Positions 1 through 11,317 of a stretch of 64,000 bases of DNA are shown here, piece after piece (position 1 is the stretch's first letter; each line of letters begins with the position of its first letter). The stretch is from an uncultured Clostridiaceae bacterium (lineage in GTDB: Bacteria; Bacillota; Clostridia; TANB77; CAG-465): positions 62,001 through 126,000 of the forward strand of contig CAMVON010000001.1 in NCBI GenBank assembly GCA_947169155.1, in the 5' to 3' direction. The translations under genes were made by a program, and so were the position numbers. The notes below the pieces were generated by a model that was not told the origin of the DNA, did not search any database, and saw nothing but the letters and a program-made list of their open reading frames with translations.

Positions 1-1
1 T

Positions 2-1381
2 CTTAAAGATAAATCGGATTCATCTACTACTAGCGCTAAAATAATTGGAGAAAATGAAAATGTTGTTCGTATAATGACAATTCATAAATCTAAAGGACTA
101 GAATTCCCAATAGTAATACTAGGTGATATGGGAAAAAATTACAATTTTAGAGAATTAAGAAACCAAAAAGTATTATTCCATCATAAGTATGGAATAGGAA
201 TAGATATAGTAAATCAAGGGCTTGGAGTAACATATCCATCTCTTGTTAAACATGCAATTCGTAATGTTATAGAGAAAGAAACAAAATCTGAAGAAATTAG
301 ACTGTTATATGTTGCACTTACTCGTGCAAAAGAAAAACTATACTTATTTGGAACAATTAAAGACTATGATAAGGCATATGATATGCAATCATTAAATATT
401 AAAAATGAAAAATTTAATGATTCGTTAATTGGAAGTTGTAACAGTTATTTAAAATTAATTCTTCCTGTAGTTAAGTATTATAATGAATTTGAAGGAAAAA
501 AAGATAAACTAGACTTAAATGTTATAAAAATAAATGAAAATACAACAGAGCAAGAATTAAAAGAAATGTTTTCTTCTGATACTGAAGAAATTAATCACTT
601 ATCTGCTACAGAAATAATAAAAGATCATTTAGATGAAAATGCTATAGATACAAGTATTCAAAATAGCTTGAAAAACAATTTTGAAAGTCAATATGCCTTT
701 ATTGAAGACGTTAAAACTCCTTCTCGTGTGAGTGTATCAAATCTTAAGAAAGCTCATATTGAAGAAGAGGAAATAGATGTAAGTCTAAAAAGTAAAGTGA
801 TAGATGAAAATGTAGACATAGATGAAGAAGGAGAAGAAAAAACAGTAGTTAATTCTAAATATTTTTGCCCTTCGTGTCTTACAGAAGAAGAAAAATATAC
901 TGCTGTAAGAAAAGGTTTACTAATTCATTTTATATTACAAAACCTAGATTTTAAAGCTGTTAAAACTAGAGATGAGCTAAAAAACTATTTAGAAAAAATG
1001 GTATATGAGAATGTAATCTCATCACAAGATAGAAAATATATTAGTGTGAATAAAATATATAATTTTTTAGAATCACAATTAGGCCAAGAACTAAAAAATG
1101 CAAATGAGGTGTATAAAGAATATGAGTTTGTATTAAATGATGAAAAAATATCACCAAGTTTAATACAAGGAGTAATAGATCTTTTCTATGTAACTCAAGA
1201 TGGTAGAGTAATTCTTGTAGATTTTAAAACAGATAGACTTACAAAAGATGAAGAATTTATAGATAGATACAAAATACAGTTAGATATATATAAAGAGGCA
1301 ATTAATACTTTAACAGATAAAAAAGTAGATAAATCATATATTTATTCATTTAATATGAATAAGATGATAGAAGTAAGATAG
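2..1381 (+). CDS. addA: ATP-dependent helicase/nuclease subunit A, C-terminal part (5' truncated by window edge)
   Basis: This is the C-terminal ~459 residues of AddA, the helicase-nuclease that resects double-strand breaks for recombination with AddB. The frame is open to the left edge, so the ORF-track ATG at 74 is internal. Near the left edge lies the UvrD-type helicase motif RIMTIHKSKGLEFP, followed by RLLYVALTRAKEKLY. The last ~170 residues form the RecB-family nuclease: GLLIHFILQ (the GxxH-like His), GVIDLFYV, VDFKTD and QLDIY (QxxxY-type motif). Family assignment is firm. The region between helicase and nuclease is acidic and low in complexity. pgeF starts 8 bases downstream with its ribosome binding site over this stop codon, so the two are probably co-transcribed. 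addB would be expected upstream, outside the window. Confidence 0.93.
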   Translation, partial: LKDKSDSSTTSAKIIGENENVVRIMTIHKSKGLEFPIVILGDMGKNYNFRELRNQKVLFHHKYGIGIDIVNQGLGVTYPSLVKHAIRNVIEKETKSEEIRLLYVALTRAKEKLYLFGTIKDYDKAYDMQSLNIKNEKFNDSLIGSCNSYLKLILPVVKYYNEFEGKKDKLDLNVIKINENTTEQELKEMFSSDTEEINHLSATEIIKDHLDENAIDTSIQNSLKNNFESQYAFIEDVKTPSRVSVSNLKKAHIEEEEIDVSLKSKVIDENVDIDEEGEEKTVVNSKYFCPSCLTEEEKYTAVRKGLLIHFILQNLDFKAVKTRDELKNYLEKMVYENVISSQDRKYISVNKIYNFLESQLGQELKNANEVYKEYEFVLNDEKISPSLIQGVIDLFYVTQDGRVILVDFKTDRLTKDEEFIDRYKIQLDIYKEAINTLTDKKVDKSYIYSFNMNKMIEVR

Positions 1382-1389
1382 GAGGAATT

Positions 1390-2238
1390 ATGAAATACGA
1401 TAGCCAAGAAATAGTGCATAGAAAAGATGGAAATTTAGAATATATTCAATTTAAAGTTTTAAATGAGTTAAATGTTAAGCATTGTATTACACTTCGCCAT
1501 GGAGGGCTTAGTAGTGGTGAGTATTCAAGTTTAAACTTTCGAACTTTAGGACAAGACAGACTTGAAAATGTAGTTGGTAATTTAGAGCATGTTAGAAATG
1601 CTGTTGGTTTTAGTGATGTACATAAAGCTTGCCAAGCACATACAGATAAAGTCTTAATTATTAATGAAGAAAATGAAAAGGAATATGAGTTTTCTAAGTT
1701 AAATAAAGAAGAGTATGATGGATATATTGTAGATAAGCCTGGTATTGCAACTTTAATTACTACTGCAGATTGTAATCCAATTATTATTTATGATAAGTCA
1801 AAAAATGTTGTAGCAAATGTTCATGCGGGATGGAAAGGTGTTATAAATAAAATATACATAAATGCTATAAAACTAATGCAGGAAAAATATGAAAGCAAAG
1901 TAGAAGACCTTGTTATATGTGTTGGTCCATCTATTAGAAAATGTTGTTTTACTAGTCAAGAAGAAGCATTTAAAGAAAAATTTACAAGTGTATTTAATTA
2001 TTCAGAAGAATATTTAGAATATGAGGAAAATAACGTTACTTTTCACATAGATTTAATTAAAATTTTAAAGCATGAGTTTGCAAATGTAGGAGTTAAAGAG
2101 GAACAAATACTTGTTGCACCAATTTGTACAAGATGTTCAACAGATGACTTTTTCTCATATAGATATGCTGTACAAAATAAGTTTAAAGATTATGGTACAA
2201 TGGCAACAATAGTTGAACTAAGTGAAAATAATGTGTAA
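1390..2238 (+). CDS. pgeF: Peptidoglycan editing factor PgeF / YfiH-LACC1 family multicopper-oxidase-like protein
   Basis: The 282-residue product belongs to the YfiH (DUF152/LACC1) family. E. coli YfiH removes wrongly built peptidoglycan precursors, and other members act on purine nucleosides. Diagnostic motifs are visible: RHGGLS near the N-terminus, TTADCNP, NVHAGWKG and VGPSIRKCCF, supplying the His and Cys residues that bind a metal. Length is normal for the family. The start is fixed by AGGAGG five bases before the ATG, overlapping the addA stop. No terminator is visible after it, and a new promoter for pgsA follows. The exact substrate in this organism is unknown. Confidence 0.9.
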   Translation: MKYDSQEIVHRKDGNLEYIQFKVLNELNVKHCITLRHGGLSSGEYSSLNFRTLGQDRLENVVGNLEHVRNAVGFSDVHKACQAHTDKVLIINEENEKEYEFSKLNKEEYDGYIVDKPGIATLITTADCNPIIIYDKSKNVVANVHAGWKGVINKIYINAIKLMQEKYESKVEDLVICVGPSIRKCCFTSQEEAFKEKFTSVFNYSEEYLEYEENNVTFHIDLIKILKHEFANVGVKEEQILVAPICTRCSTDDFFSYRYAVQNKFKDYGTMATIVELSENNV

Positions 2239-2252
2239 AAAATAAAAAATAA

Positions 2253-2281
2253 TTGACTATAAAAAATGTCAATGCTATAAT
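2253..2281 (+). promoter_or_regulatory. Sigma-A-type promoter for pgsA
   Basis: TTGACT at 2253-2258 and TATAAT at 2276-2281 are separated by exactly 17 bases, about 28 bases before the pgsA start codon. Confidence 0.8.
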
Positions 2282-2308
2282 TGAGTTGAATAAGGGGGAA
2301 TATTAAAA

Positions 2309-2995
2309 ATGTTTAGCAAAATGAATTTACCTAACAAATTAACAATGTTAAGAATAATACTTGTTCCAATATTTATTATTCTTTTAAGTATTCCAGCAAG
2401 TTGGTATGAAAAAACTGAAACAACAACTGGTATGTATGGTCAAGCAACCTCAACTGTTACTGTATCACCAGTAAAAACAGTTATAGGTTGGATTGCACTA
2501 GTTGTATTTGTAGTTGCAGCAATTACAGATACATTAGACGGAAGAATTTCTAGAAAACAAGGAATTGTTACAAAATTTGGAAAAATAATGGATCCACTAG
2601 CAGATAAATTATTAGTTTCTGCAGGATTTATTATGCTTACAGGCCTTGGAATTGTTCCAGCATTTATTACAGCAATAATTGTATTTAGAGATTTCTTTGT
2701 AACTGCACTTAGAACATTTGGTGCAGATAATGCAAAAGATGTTGCTGCAGGTCTTAGTGGAAAAATTAAAACTCTTTTCCAAATGCTTGCAATTACATCT
2801 GGATTATTACAATATATAATTGATGCAAAACTTGGAATGTTTGCATTTATTACAGAATCTACAATGATGTCTACATTTGGACTAATTGTTAATGTTGTAA
2901 TGTCTCTAACACTTGCAGGTGCTGTAATTGCAACAATATGGTCTTTTGTAGATTATTTCTTAAGATTTAAAAATGATATTGATGTAGAAAATTAA
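2309..2995 (+). CDS. pgsA: CDP-diacylglycerol-glycerol-3-phosphate 3-phosphatidyltransferase
   Basis: PgsA makes phosphatidylglycerol phosphate, the committed step to phosphatidylglycerol and cardiolipin, in the membrane. The CDP-alcohol phosphatidyltransferase signature is present as DTLDGRIS followed by GKIMDPLADK, giving the D-x2-DG...G-x3-D-x3-D metal-binding set. The usual A before R is S here. The N-terminus MNLPNKLTMLRIILVP is typical. There are at least four hydrophobic segments. At 228 residues it is longer than many homologues (about 180-200), because of a polar Thr-rich loop at roughly residues 32-52 between the first two membrane segments. AAGGGGG lies 10 bases before the ATG. A terminator follows, so this is a single-gene unit behind its own promoter. 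Confidence 0.92.
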   Translation: MFSKMNLPNKLTMLRIILVPIFIILLSIPASWYEKTETTTGMYGQATSTVTVSPVKTVIGWIALVVFVVAAITDTLDGRISRKQGIVTKFGKIMDPLADKLLVSAGFIMLTGLGIVPAFITAIIVFRDFFVTALRTFGADNAKDVAAGLSGKIKTLFQMLAITSGLLQYIIDAKLGMFAFITESTMMSTFGLIVNVVMSLTLAGAVIATIWSFVDYFLRFKNDIDVEN

Positions 2996-3012
2996 TAAAA
3001 AAGGAACGTATT

Positions 3013-3042
3013 AAGAACACTCAAATAGAGTGTTCTTTTTTC
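3013..3042 (+). terminator. Rho-independent terminator after pgsA
   Basis: A 10-bp stem, AAGAACACTC / GAGTGTTCTT, with a 5-base loop is followed by a T-rich run. Confidence 0.85.
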
Positions 3043-3091
3043 TTTATGTAAATATAAAAACTAAAAAAGTGGAATAAATGCAATGTTTTAG

Positions 3092-3120
3092 TTGAAAAAA
3101 TGAGCAAAGTGTAGTAAAAT
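3092..3120 (+). promoter_or_regulatory. Promoter for the HD-domain gene
   Basis: TTGAAA at 3092-3097 and TAAAAT at 3115-3120 have a 17-base spacer. The predicted leader is short, about 17 bases. Confidence 0.6.
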
Positions 3121-3143
3121 AGCACTGAAAGGTGAACTGTTTT

Positions 3144-4166
3144 ATGATAGGAATAACAAAAAGTGAATTTGAAAATTCTCTATTTAGACAAGATGTAGTT
3201 GAGTATTATTTAAATATGTCTATAGAGGATATTAGATATAAATTTGGAGATATTATCTTAAATATAGTAGATTATGAGACAAATGATGCACATCATTGTT
3301 ATGATGTATTTGAACATACACTACTTACTGTAAGAGATATACCTTATGGTGAATTATCTCGTGATGAATTATTGCTACTTAAAATAGCAGCATTTTTACA
3401 TGATGTTTCAAAGCCAATATTACAAGAAGGTCAAAGAAACAATATAGAGTCTGCTAAAATGGCAGAAAGCTTTTTAATAGAGCTTGGATATTCATTAGAT
3501 GAAATAAAAAGAGTTTGTTTTTATATAGAACATATAAACGATTTTGTTCATTATAAAGATGAAGTACCATACTATTATGAGCATAGTGCAGTAATTAGAA
3601 AAATATCTGCATTATCTATTTCAGAAAAGATGATAGAAAATGCTTATGATTTTAAATCTTGTGGTATAGATGAACTTCAAACAAAAGCTTTATGTTATTA
3701 TTTAGTTAGAGATGAAGAATGGCCACTTTTTGAAGATGTTAAAGGAAATGAAGTATATATAGAACCTTTAAATATACCAAAAGCAATAAATAAAGTGTTA
3801 GATTCAAAAAGAGATTTTATTCCAACACTTAAAGATTATAAAATGCTTGTTAAACTTTCAATTTCAAATTATAAAGCACAAGCAAAAAGAACTTTCAGAC
3901 GTGGTAAACTTGTAGCTACACGTGCAGAAAAAGTTAGAGTTGCAGCAATAATTGAAGCAATTTTACCTGAAGCATACAAAATATATAAAGCTGCTGTTGA
4001 AAGATATCAAGTAGATAGTGAACTTACACATGCTCTAGTAGATATTACAAATGAATATAATGAACTTGTAGCTATGAATCAAGTAGAGCAAATGAGAGAA
4101 GATAACGCTAAAAACTTAATGAATAAATTTAATGATATGAAGATTCGTTTAACAATGAAATCTTAG
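3144..4166 (+). CDS. HD-domain protein related to the HD module of CCA-adding enzymes
   Basis: A 340-residue cytoplasmic protein. An HD-type metal-dependent phosphohydrolase fold occupies about residues 40-160: EHTLLTVRD supplies the first His, AAFLHDVSKP the HD pair, and FYIEHIND a later His. This layout resembles the HD domain fused to bacterial tRNA nucleotidyltransferases, but no nucleotidyltransferase domain is present. The C-terminal half is charged and unrecognised. The ORF track begins at a GTG at 3132, but GAAAGGTG sits properly for the ATG at 3144, so that start is used. The next gene follows after 9 bases with AGGAGG at the stop codon, so the two form an operon. The substrate (nucleotide or RNA) cannot be told from sequence. 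Confidence 0.75.
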   Translation: MIGITKSEFENSLFRQDVVEYYLNMSIEDIRYKFGDIILNIVDYETNDAHHCYDVFEHTLLTVRDIPYGELSRDELLLLKIAAFLHDVSKPILQEGQRNNIESAKMAESFLIELGYSLDEIKRVCFYIEHINDFVHYKDEVPYYYEHSAVIRKISALSISEKMIENAYDFKSCGIDELQTKALCYYLVRDEEWPLFEDVKGNEVYIEPLNIPKAINKVLDSKRDFIPTLKDYKMLVKLSISNYKAQAKRTFRRGKLVATRAEKVRVAAIIEAILPEAYKIYKAAVERYQVDSELTHALVDITNEYNELVAMNQVEQMREDNAKNLMNKFNDMKIRLTMKS

Positions 4167-4175
4167 GAGGATTAT

Positions 4176-4577
4176 ATGCAAGAAGAATATAATTTACCTG
4201 CCATAAGAGAAAATTCATTTTTTAGTAGTATAAAAAAGATTTTCCAAGGCATGTTTAATATAAGACGTAGAAAAAGAGACCAAAAAAGAAAAAGCATTAT
4301 GGCTCAACGTGCTATGCAAAAGAAAAATGTTGCAACAGATCACGTTGAAATGCAAGAAACTCATAAAAAAGTAGATATATATGAATTTCAAGCAATGTAT
4401 AAAAGAGGAGAAATCCCTATTGAAAATATGAATGAAGACCAAAAATATGCTTTAATTAAGCTTTTTGAAATGCAAAATGAAAGACTTAGAGAAAGCATAG
4501 AGGTTCATAAGAAAAATACTATTGCATATAATGCTGAAGTAGATAGATTAAAAAGAGAATTAGATATTATACAATAA
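4176..4577 (+). CDS. Small basic/coiled-coil protein of unknown function
   Basis: I do not recognise a named family. The 133 residues have three parts. Residues ~13-50 are amphipathic and strongly basic (FFSSIKKIF, then RRRKRDQKRK). There is a middle linker. Residues ~68-133 are acidic and helical, with VDIYEFQAMYKRGEI, then NEDQKYALIKLFEMQNERL, and a final coiled coil. The C-terminal module resembles that of the protein at 32260-32595, suggesting paralogues. No signal peptide or membrane span is seen; the basic N-terminus could bind membrane or nucleic acid (inference). It is translated from AGGAGG just after the HD-domain gene. Confidence 0.7.
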   Translation: MQEEYNLPAIRENSFFSSIKKIFQGMFNIRRRKRDQKRKSIMAQRAMQKKNVATDHVEMQETHKKVDIYEFQAMYKRGEIPIENMNEDQKYALIKLFEMQNERLRESIEVHKKNTIAYNAEVDRLKRELDIIQ

Positions 4578-4596
4578 TTAGTTTTTCGTTAAAATT

Positions 4597-4630
4597 AGTG
4601 CAAGTTTTTATGCTTGCACTTTTTTATTTT
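4597..4630 (+). terminator. Terminator after the HD-domain operon
   Basis: Perfect 8-bp stem AGTGCAAG / CTTGCACT with an 8-base loop, followed by a T tract. Confidence 0.85.
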
Positions 4631-4632
4631 TC

Positions 4633-4661
4633 TTGAAAAAATATATAATATATAGTAAAAT
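4633..4661 (+). promoter_or_regulatory. Promoter for ligA-mfd
   Basis: TTGAAA at 4633-4638 and TAAAAT at 4656-4661, 17-base spacer, directly downstream of the previous terminator. Confidence 0.65.
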
Positions 4662-4679
4662 ATTTGTGTGAGGAAAATT

Positions 4680-6760
<2,081 letters not shown>

Positions 6761-6773
6761 AGGAGATGTGTAA

Positions 6774-9700
6774 ATGAATCCACTAGTTAAAGCTCTTGGA
6801 TGTAGCACAAATTATGCAAGTCTTTTAAAAAAGATTAAAGCAAAAGAAAATAGTAAATTAAGTATCACCGGCCTTACTGATAGCAGTAAGGCTTGGATGG
6901 TTTACGGTATAACAGAAAATTCAGATAAAAGCTCACTTGTTATTTGTAACAATATGTTTCAAGTAAATAAGATAATACAAGATTTAAAATTTTTATCAGA
7001 TGATATAGAAATTATTTATCTTCCTGCACGTCAACTTCAATATTATGATATTGATGCAGAAAGTAAAGATATATCTAACCAAAGAATGTATGCAATTGAA
7101 AGAATTTTAAGTGGTAAGAGAAATATCGTAGTAACAACAATAGATGCTTTACTTGTTAAAATGTTTCCAAATGCAAGATATAAAGGTGAAGAATTTTGTA
7201 TAAAAAATAATGATACAATTTCAATTAATGAGGTCGTAGATAAGCTTTCAAAATTTGGATTTGAACGTACAGAAAATGTTGAAGGTAAAGGTCAGTTTGC
7301 TGTACGTGGTGGTATTATTGATGTTTTTTGTATAAATAATGACTTACCTTTTAGAATTGAGTTTTTCGGAGATGAAGTAGATAGTATTAGAACTTTTGAT
7401 CCAATTACTCAAAGAAGTATTGATACTGTAAAACAAATAGACATGTCTCAAGTATCAGAAAACTATGTAACAAAAGAAAAAATTGATGCGGTAGTATCTG
7501 AACTTGAAAGCTTTATCCATAAAGAAGAAATATCTCAAGAGCTAAAAGCAAATATAGAATCAGACATAGAAAAGATTAAAAATGGTTCTTTAGATAATTT
7601 AATAGATAAATATTTTAACATTTTAGTTAAAAGGCCAGAAAACATATTAGATTATGTAAGTGACTATAATGTTTTTGTAGATGAGCCTTCAAAATGTAGA
7701 GAAAAAGCTCAAAATGTTGGATATGAAAATAATGAAACAATAAAAATACTTGCAGATAGAGAATATATTTATATGCCTTTTGTAAATACATATTTAGGTT
7801 ATGAGGAAGTAGAAACACGTCTAGAGCATGAGCTAAATTCTATTTATATGGAACGTATAAGTATAGATAAGGTTGCCTCACGTGGAAGAGATGTATATAA
7901 CTTTAGCATTAAAGAGGCTAATTTTTATAAATCTTCTCTTGAAGTTTTAAATTTAGATATAGAACGTTCAAAAGATAAAGCTATTCTTCTTGTATTTCCA
8001 ACTGAAGTTAGATATAACCAAGTAAAAGGTTATCTTCATGACTCAAAAATTAAAGTAGAAGAGCTTCAATCTGTTTTTGCTATAGATGAACTCGATACTG
8101 GTAAAGTATATATTACTCGTGGAATAATGTCTGGAGGATTTTATTCAGATGAATTTCAACTTTTAGTAATTGCAGAGCCTGTGAGTGGGCTTTCAACTAC
8201 TCAAAAGAAAATTAAGAAAACTGAAACTGGACAAAGAATTAATACTTATGCAGATTTAAACGAGGGAGATTTTGTTGTTCATGAAAACCATGGTATAGGA
8301 ATTTATCGTGGTGTTGAAACAATAAAAATGGGAGATACTCAAAAAGACTATATTAAAATCGAGTATTCAGATAGAGGTGTTTTATATGTACCAATTCAAC
8401 AATTAGATTGTGTTGGAAAATATGTTTGTGATGATGGTGCAAAACCAAAGATAAATAAGCTTGGTGGAAAAGAATGGGAACATACAAAAGCAAAAGTTCA
8501 ATCTCACGTAAAAGAAATGGCAAAAGAGTTAATGCTTTTGTATGCTAAACGTGAAAAAATGACAGGTTTTGCATATGATCCGGATACCCCATGGCAAAAA
8601 GAGTTTGAAGATTCTTTTGAATATGAACTAACACCAGACCAAAAGACTTCTCTTGAAGAAATAAAAGAAGATATGGAATCAGATAAACCAATGGACAGAC
8701 TTTTATGTGGTGATGTTGGATATGGGAAAACAGAACTTGCTCTTCGTGCAGCATTTAAAGCTGTAATGAGTAGTAAACAAGTTGCATATCTTGTACCTAC
8801 TACGGTACTTGCTTTACAACAATTTAGAACTTTTGAGTCTCGTATGAAAGATTTTGGCGTTAGAGTAGAATTCTTAAGCAGATTTAAAACAAAAAAAGAA
8901 CAAACTAAGATTTTAAAAGATCTTGTAGATGGTAAAATAGATATTTTAATTGGAACTCATAGAATACTTTCAAAAGATGTATTCTTTAAAGATTTAGGAC
9001 TTCTTATTATAGATGAGGAACATAGATTTGGCGTAAAAGATAAAGAGGCAATTAAAGTATTAAAACAAAATGTTGATGTACTTTCAATGACGGCAACACC
9101 AATTCCTAGAACCTTACATATGTCTATGATTGGTATTCGTGGTATGAGTACTCTTAGCGAACCACCAATGGAAAGATTACCAGTTCATACTTATGTACTA
9201 GAGTATGATGAAAATGTCATTCGTGAAGGTATTGAAAAAGAACTTTCTCGTGATGGACAAGTAATCTATTTAAATAATAGAGTAAATAAATTAGATGAAA
9301 TAGTTGAAAAGCTACATAAAATGGTGCCAGATGCAAGAATAGGAGTAGCACATGGACAAATGCCTCCAGAAATGGTGGAAGATGTAATGCTACAATTTAT
9401 TACTCATGAAATAGATATTATTGTTTGTACAACAATTCTTGAATCTGGTATAGATGTACCAAATGCAAATACATTAATTGTTGAAGATGCAGATACTTTA
9501 GGACTTGCTCAGCTATACCAAATTCGTGGAAGAGTTGGAAGATCAAATAGGCTAGCATATGCATATATAACATATGAGGCAGATAAATCTTTATCTGAAG
9601 TGTCAGAAAAACGTCTTAAAGCTATTAAAGACTTTACTGAGTTTGGTAGTGGATTTAAAATTGCTCTTCGTGACCTTGAAATAAGAGGAGCTGGTAACCT

Positions 9701-10199
9701 TCTTGGACGTGAACAACATGGACATATGGCAAAAGTTGGATATGAATTATACCTTGCTCTTCTTGAAAAGGCAATTAGAGAAGAAAAAGAAGGAAAGGAT
9801 GCTACTGCTAAGGAAGATATTAATAAGGAAGTTAAGATAGATATTGATGTTTCTGCATATATTAGTGATTTATATATTAAAGATCCAATACAAAAAATAG
9901 ATATGTATCAAAAAATATCAGATATTAAGACAGAGGAAGACTCTATGGATGTAGTAGATGAGCTTCTTGATAGGTTTGGAGATATACCTAAAGAAACTGA
10001 AAATCTTATTAAAATTGTTGAAATTAGAAATAAAGCTAGAAGCCTTGGTATTACTAGAATTTTAGCTACAAAATCTATGATTAAGATCGAACCTATGAAT
10101 CTAAAAATTGCGTTGACAAATGATTTTAATAATGATATACTTATCCGTGTACAGTTAGAGATAGATAAATTATTAAATACTATTAAAGAAAAGGGGTAA
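6774..10199 (+). CDS. mfd: Transcription-repair coupling factor
   Basis: Mfd is the ATP-driven translocase that removes stalled RNA polymerase from damaged DNA and recruits UvrA. At 1141 residues it is full length. In order it has the UvrB-like N-terminal module, the RNA-polymerase-interaction domain around NEGDFVVHENHGIG and VLYVPIQQLD, then RecG-like helicase motifs: Walker A GDVGYGKTE at about residue 648, DEEHRFG, SMTATPIPRTL and QIRGRVGRSNR. The TRCF C-terminal domain closes it. AAGGAG precedes the ATG. uvrA, its partner, lies in this window at 18.4 kb. ligA upstream and the foldase 4 bases downstream appear to share the transcript. Confidence 0.97.
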   Translation: MNPLVKALGCSTNYASLLKKIKAKENSKLSITGLTDSSKAWMVYGITENSDKSSLVICNNMFQVNKIIQDLKFLSDDIEIIYLPARQLQYYDIDAESKDISNQRMYAIERILSGKRNIVVTTIDALLVKMFPNARYKGEEFCIKNNDTISINEVVDKLSKFGFERTENVEGKGQFAVRGGIIDVFCINNDLPFRIEFFGDEVDSIRTFDPITQRSIDTVKQIDMSQVSENYVTKEKIDAVVSELESFIHKEEISQELKANIESDIEKIKNGSLDNLIDKYFNILVKRPENILDYVSDYNVFVDEPSKCREKAQNVGYENNETIKILADREYIYMPFVNTYLGYEEVETRLEHELNSIYMERISIDKVASRGRDVYNFSIKEANFYKSSLEVLNLDIERSKDKAILLVFPTEVRYNQVKGYLHDSKIKVEELQSVFAIDELDTGKVYITRGIMSGGFYSDEFQLLVIAEPVSGLSTTQKKIKKTETGQRINTYADLNEGDFVVHENHGIGIYRGVETIKMGDTQKDYIKIEYSDRGVLYVPIQQLDCVGKYVCDDGAKPKINKLGGKEWEHTKAKVQSHVKEMAKELMLLYAKREKMTGFAYDPDTPWQKEFEDSFEYELTPDQKTSLEEIKEDMESDKPMDRLLCGDVGYGKTELALRAAFKAVMSSKQVAYLVPTTVLALQQFRTFESRMKDFGVRVEFLSRFKTKKEQTKILKDLVDGKIDILIGTHRILSKDVFFKDLGLLIIDEEHRFGVKDKEAIKVLKQNVDVLSMTATPIPRTLHMSMIGIRGMSTLSEPPMERLPVHTYVLEYDENVIREGIEKELSRDGQVIYLNNRVNKLDEIVEKLHKMVPDARIGVAHGQMPPEMVEDVMLQFITHEIDIIVCTTILESGIDVPNANTLIVEDADTLGLAQLYQIRGRVGRSNRLAYAYITYEADKSLSEVSEKRLKAIKDFTEFGSGFKIALRDLEIRGAGNLLGREQHGHMAKVGYELYLALLEKAIREEKEGKDATAKEDINKEVKIDIDVSAYISDLYIKDPIQKIDMYQKISDIKTEEDSMDVVDELLDRFGDIPKETENLIKIVEIRNKARSLGITRILATKSMIKIEPMNLKIALTNDFNNDILIRVQLEIDKLLNTIKEKG

Positions 10200-10203
10200 A
10201 GAT

Positions 10204-11316
10204 ATGGACATTAAAAACAAAAAATTAAAAGCCGGAAACGAAAACGGAATAATTATCGCAATACTAGCTATATTACTTGTTTTAGTGCTAGTTATTGTTG
10301 GAACTGTAGTAGTAAAGGATAATGCTGCTGTTGCAAAATTTGACGGTGGTAAGGTTACAAAGAAAGAATATCAAGTATACTATGAGATGTTCTCTAGTTA
10401 CTTAAAATCATATGGATATGATTCAAATTCAATTCCAGAAGAAATATTATTAAAAGCTGCTCAAGACAAAATGATTGTTACAGATGCTAAAAAAGCAGGT
10501 GTTAAATTATCTAAAGAAGATAAAGCTGAAGTAGATGAAATATTTAACAACAAAGAATATATAACATATTTTAAAGACAACTATAATTTCAGTATTGATA
10601 CATTAAAACAAATTTATTATAACGATTATATAATACAAGCATATATTGAAAAATTAGCAGCAGAAACAGAAGATGCTAAAATAGAAGAATATATTAAAAG
10701 TCAATATGCTGAAGGTGAAACAATTGATATGAATGAATACGATACTTCACATATCTTATTCTCATTCACAAAAGATGATGGAACAACAATGACTGATGAA
10801 GAAAAAGCAAATCTTAAAGTTACAGCTGAAGGTGTTTTAGCACGTGCAGTAGCTGGTGAAGATTTTGCAACACTTGCAAAAGAGTATTCAGATGATACTG
10901 GTACAGCAGAAAGTGATAATCCTGGACAATATAAAATGTACATGGATGGAAATACAGTTCAAGAGTATTCTGATGCTGTAAAAAATATGAAGCCAGGTGA
11001 AGTTAATGCTACTCTTGTTCAAACAGCTTATGGATATCACATTATTAAATTAAATGCTATTAATGAAAATGGAAGAGTAAAAAGTGAAACTGTAAGAGAA
11101 CAATATGCAAATACTTTATTTGATAATATTGTACAAGATAAACACTTAGATTATGATTTAGAAAAATTTAAAGAATATGTTAAATCTATAGATGCAAATG
11201 CATATTCTACAACTACAGATACTACAAATACTACAAATAATACAGATACAACTAATTCAACAGATGGACAAGTAATAACTGTAGATGAAAACGGAAACGT
11301 TGTAACAGGAGAATAA
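10204..11316 (+). CDS. Membrane-anchored parvulin-type peptidyl-prolyl isomerase (PrsA/SurA-like foldase)
   Basis: A 370-residue foldase expected to act outside the membrane on secreted proteins. The N-terminus is charged, followed by one hydrophobic helix (about residues 16-36) with no lipobox Cys, so unlike classical PrsA it is probably anchored by an uncleaved helix. A SurA_N-like helical region follows, then the PpiC domain with DTSHILFSF, LAKEYSDDTGTAESDNPGQ and TAYGYHIIKL. The last ~35 residues are a Thr/Asn-rich low-complexity tail. GGGG before the ATG and 4-base spacing from mfd place it in the ligA-mfd operon. The client proteins may include the large surface proteins encoded nearby (inference). 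Confidence 0.88.
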   Translation: MDIKNKKLKAGNENGIIIAILAILLVLVLVIVGTVVVKDNAAVAKFDGGKVTKKEYQVYYEMFSSYLKSYGYDSNSIPEEILLKAAQDKMIVTDAKKAGVKLSKEDKAEVDEIFNNKEYITYFKDNYNFSIDTLKQIYYNDYIIQAYIEKLAAETEDAKIEEYIKSQYAEGETIDMNEYDTSHILFSFTKDDGTTMTDEEKANLKVTAEGVLARAVAGEDFATLAKEYSDDTGTAESDNPGQYKMYMDGNTVQEYSDAVKNMKPGEVNATLVQTAYGYHIIKLNAINENGRVKSETVREQYANTLFDNIVQDKHLDYDLEKFKEYVKSIDANAYSTTTDTTNTTNNTDTTNSTDGQVITVDENGNVVTGE

Positions 11317-11317
11317 T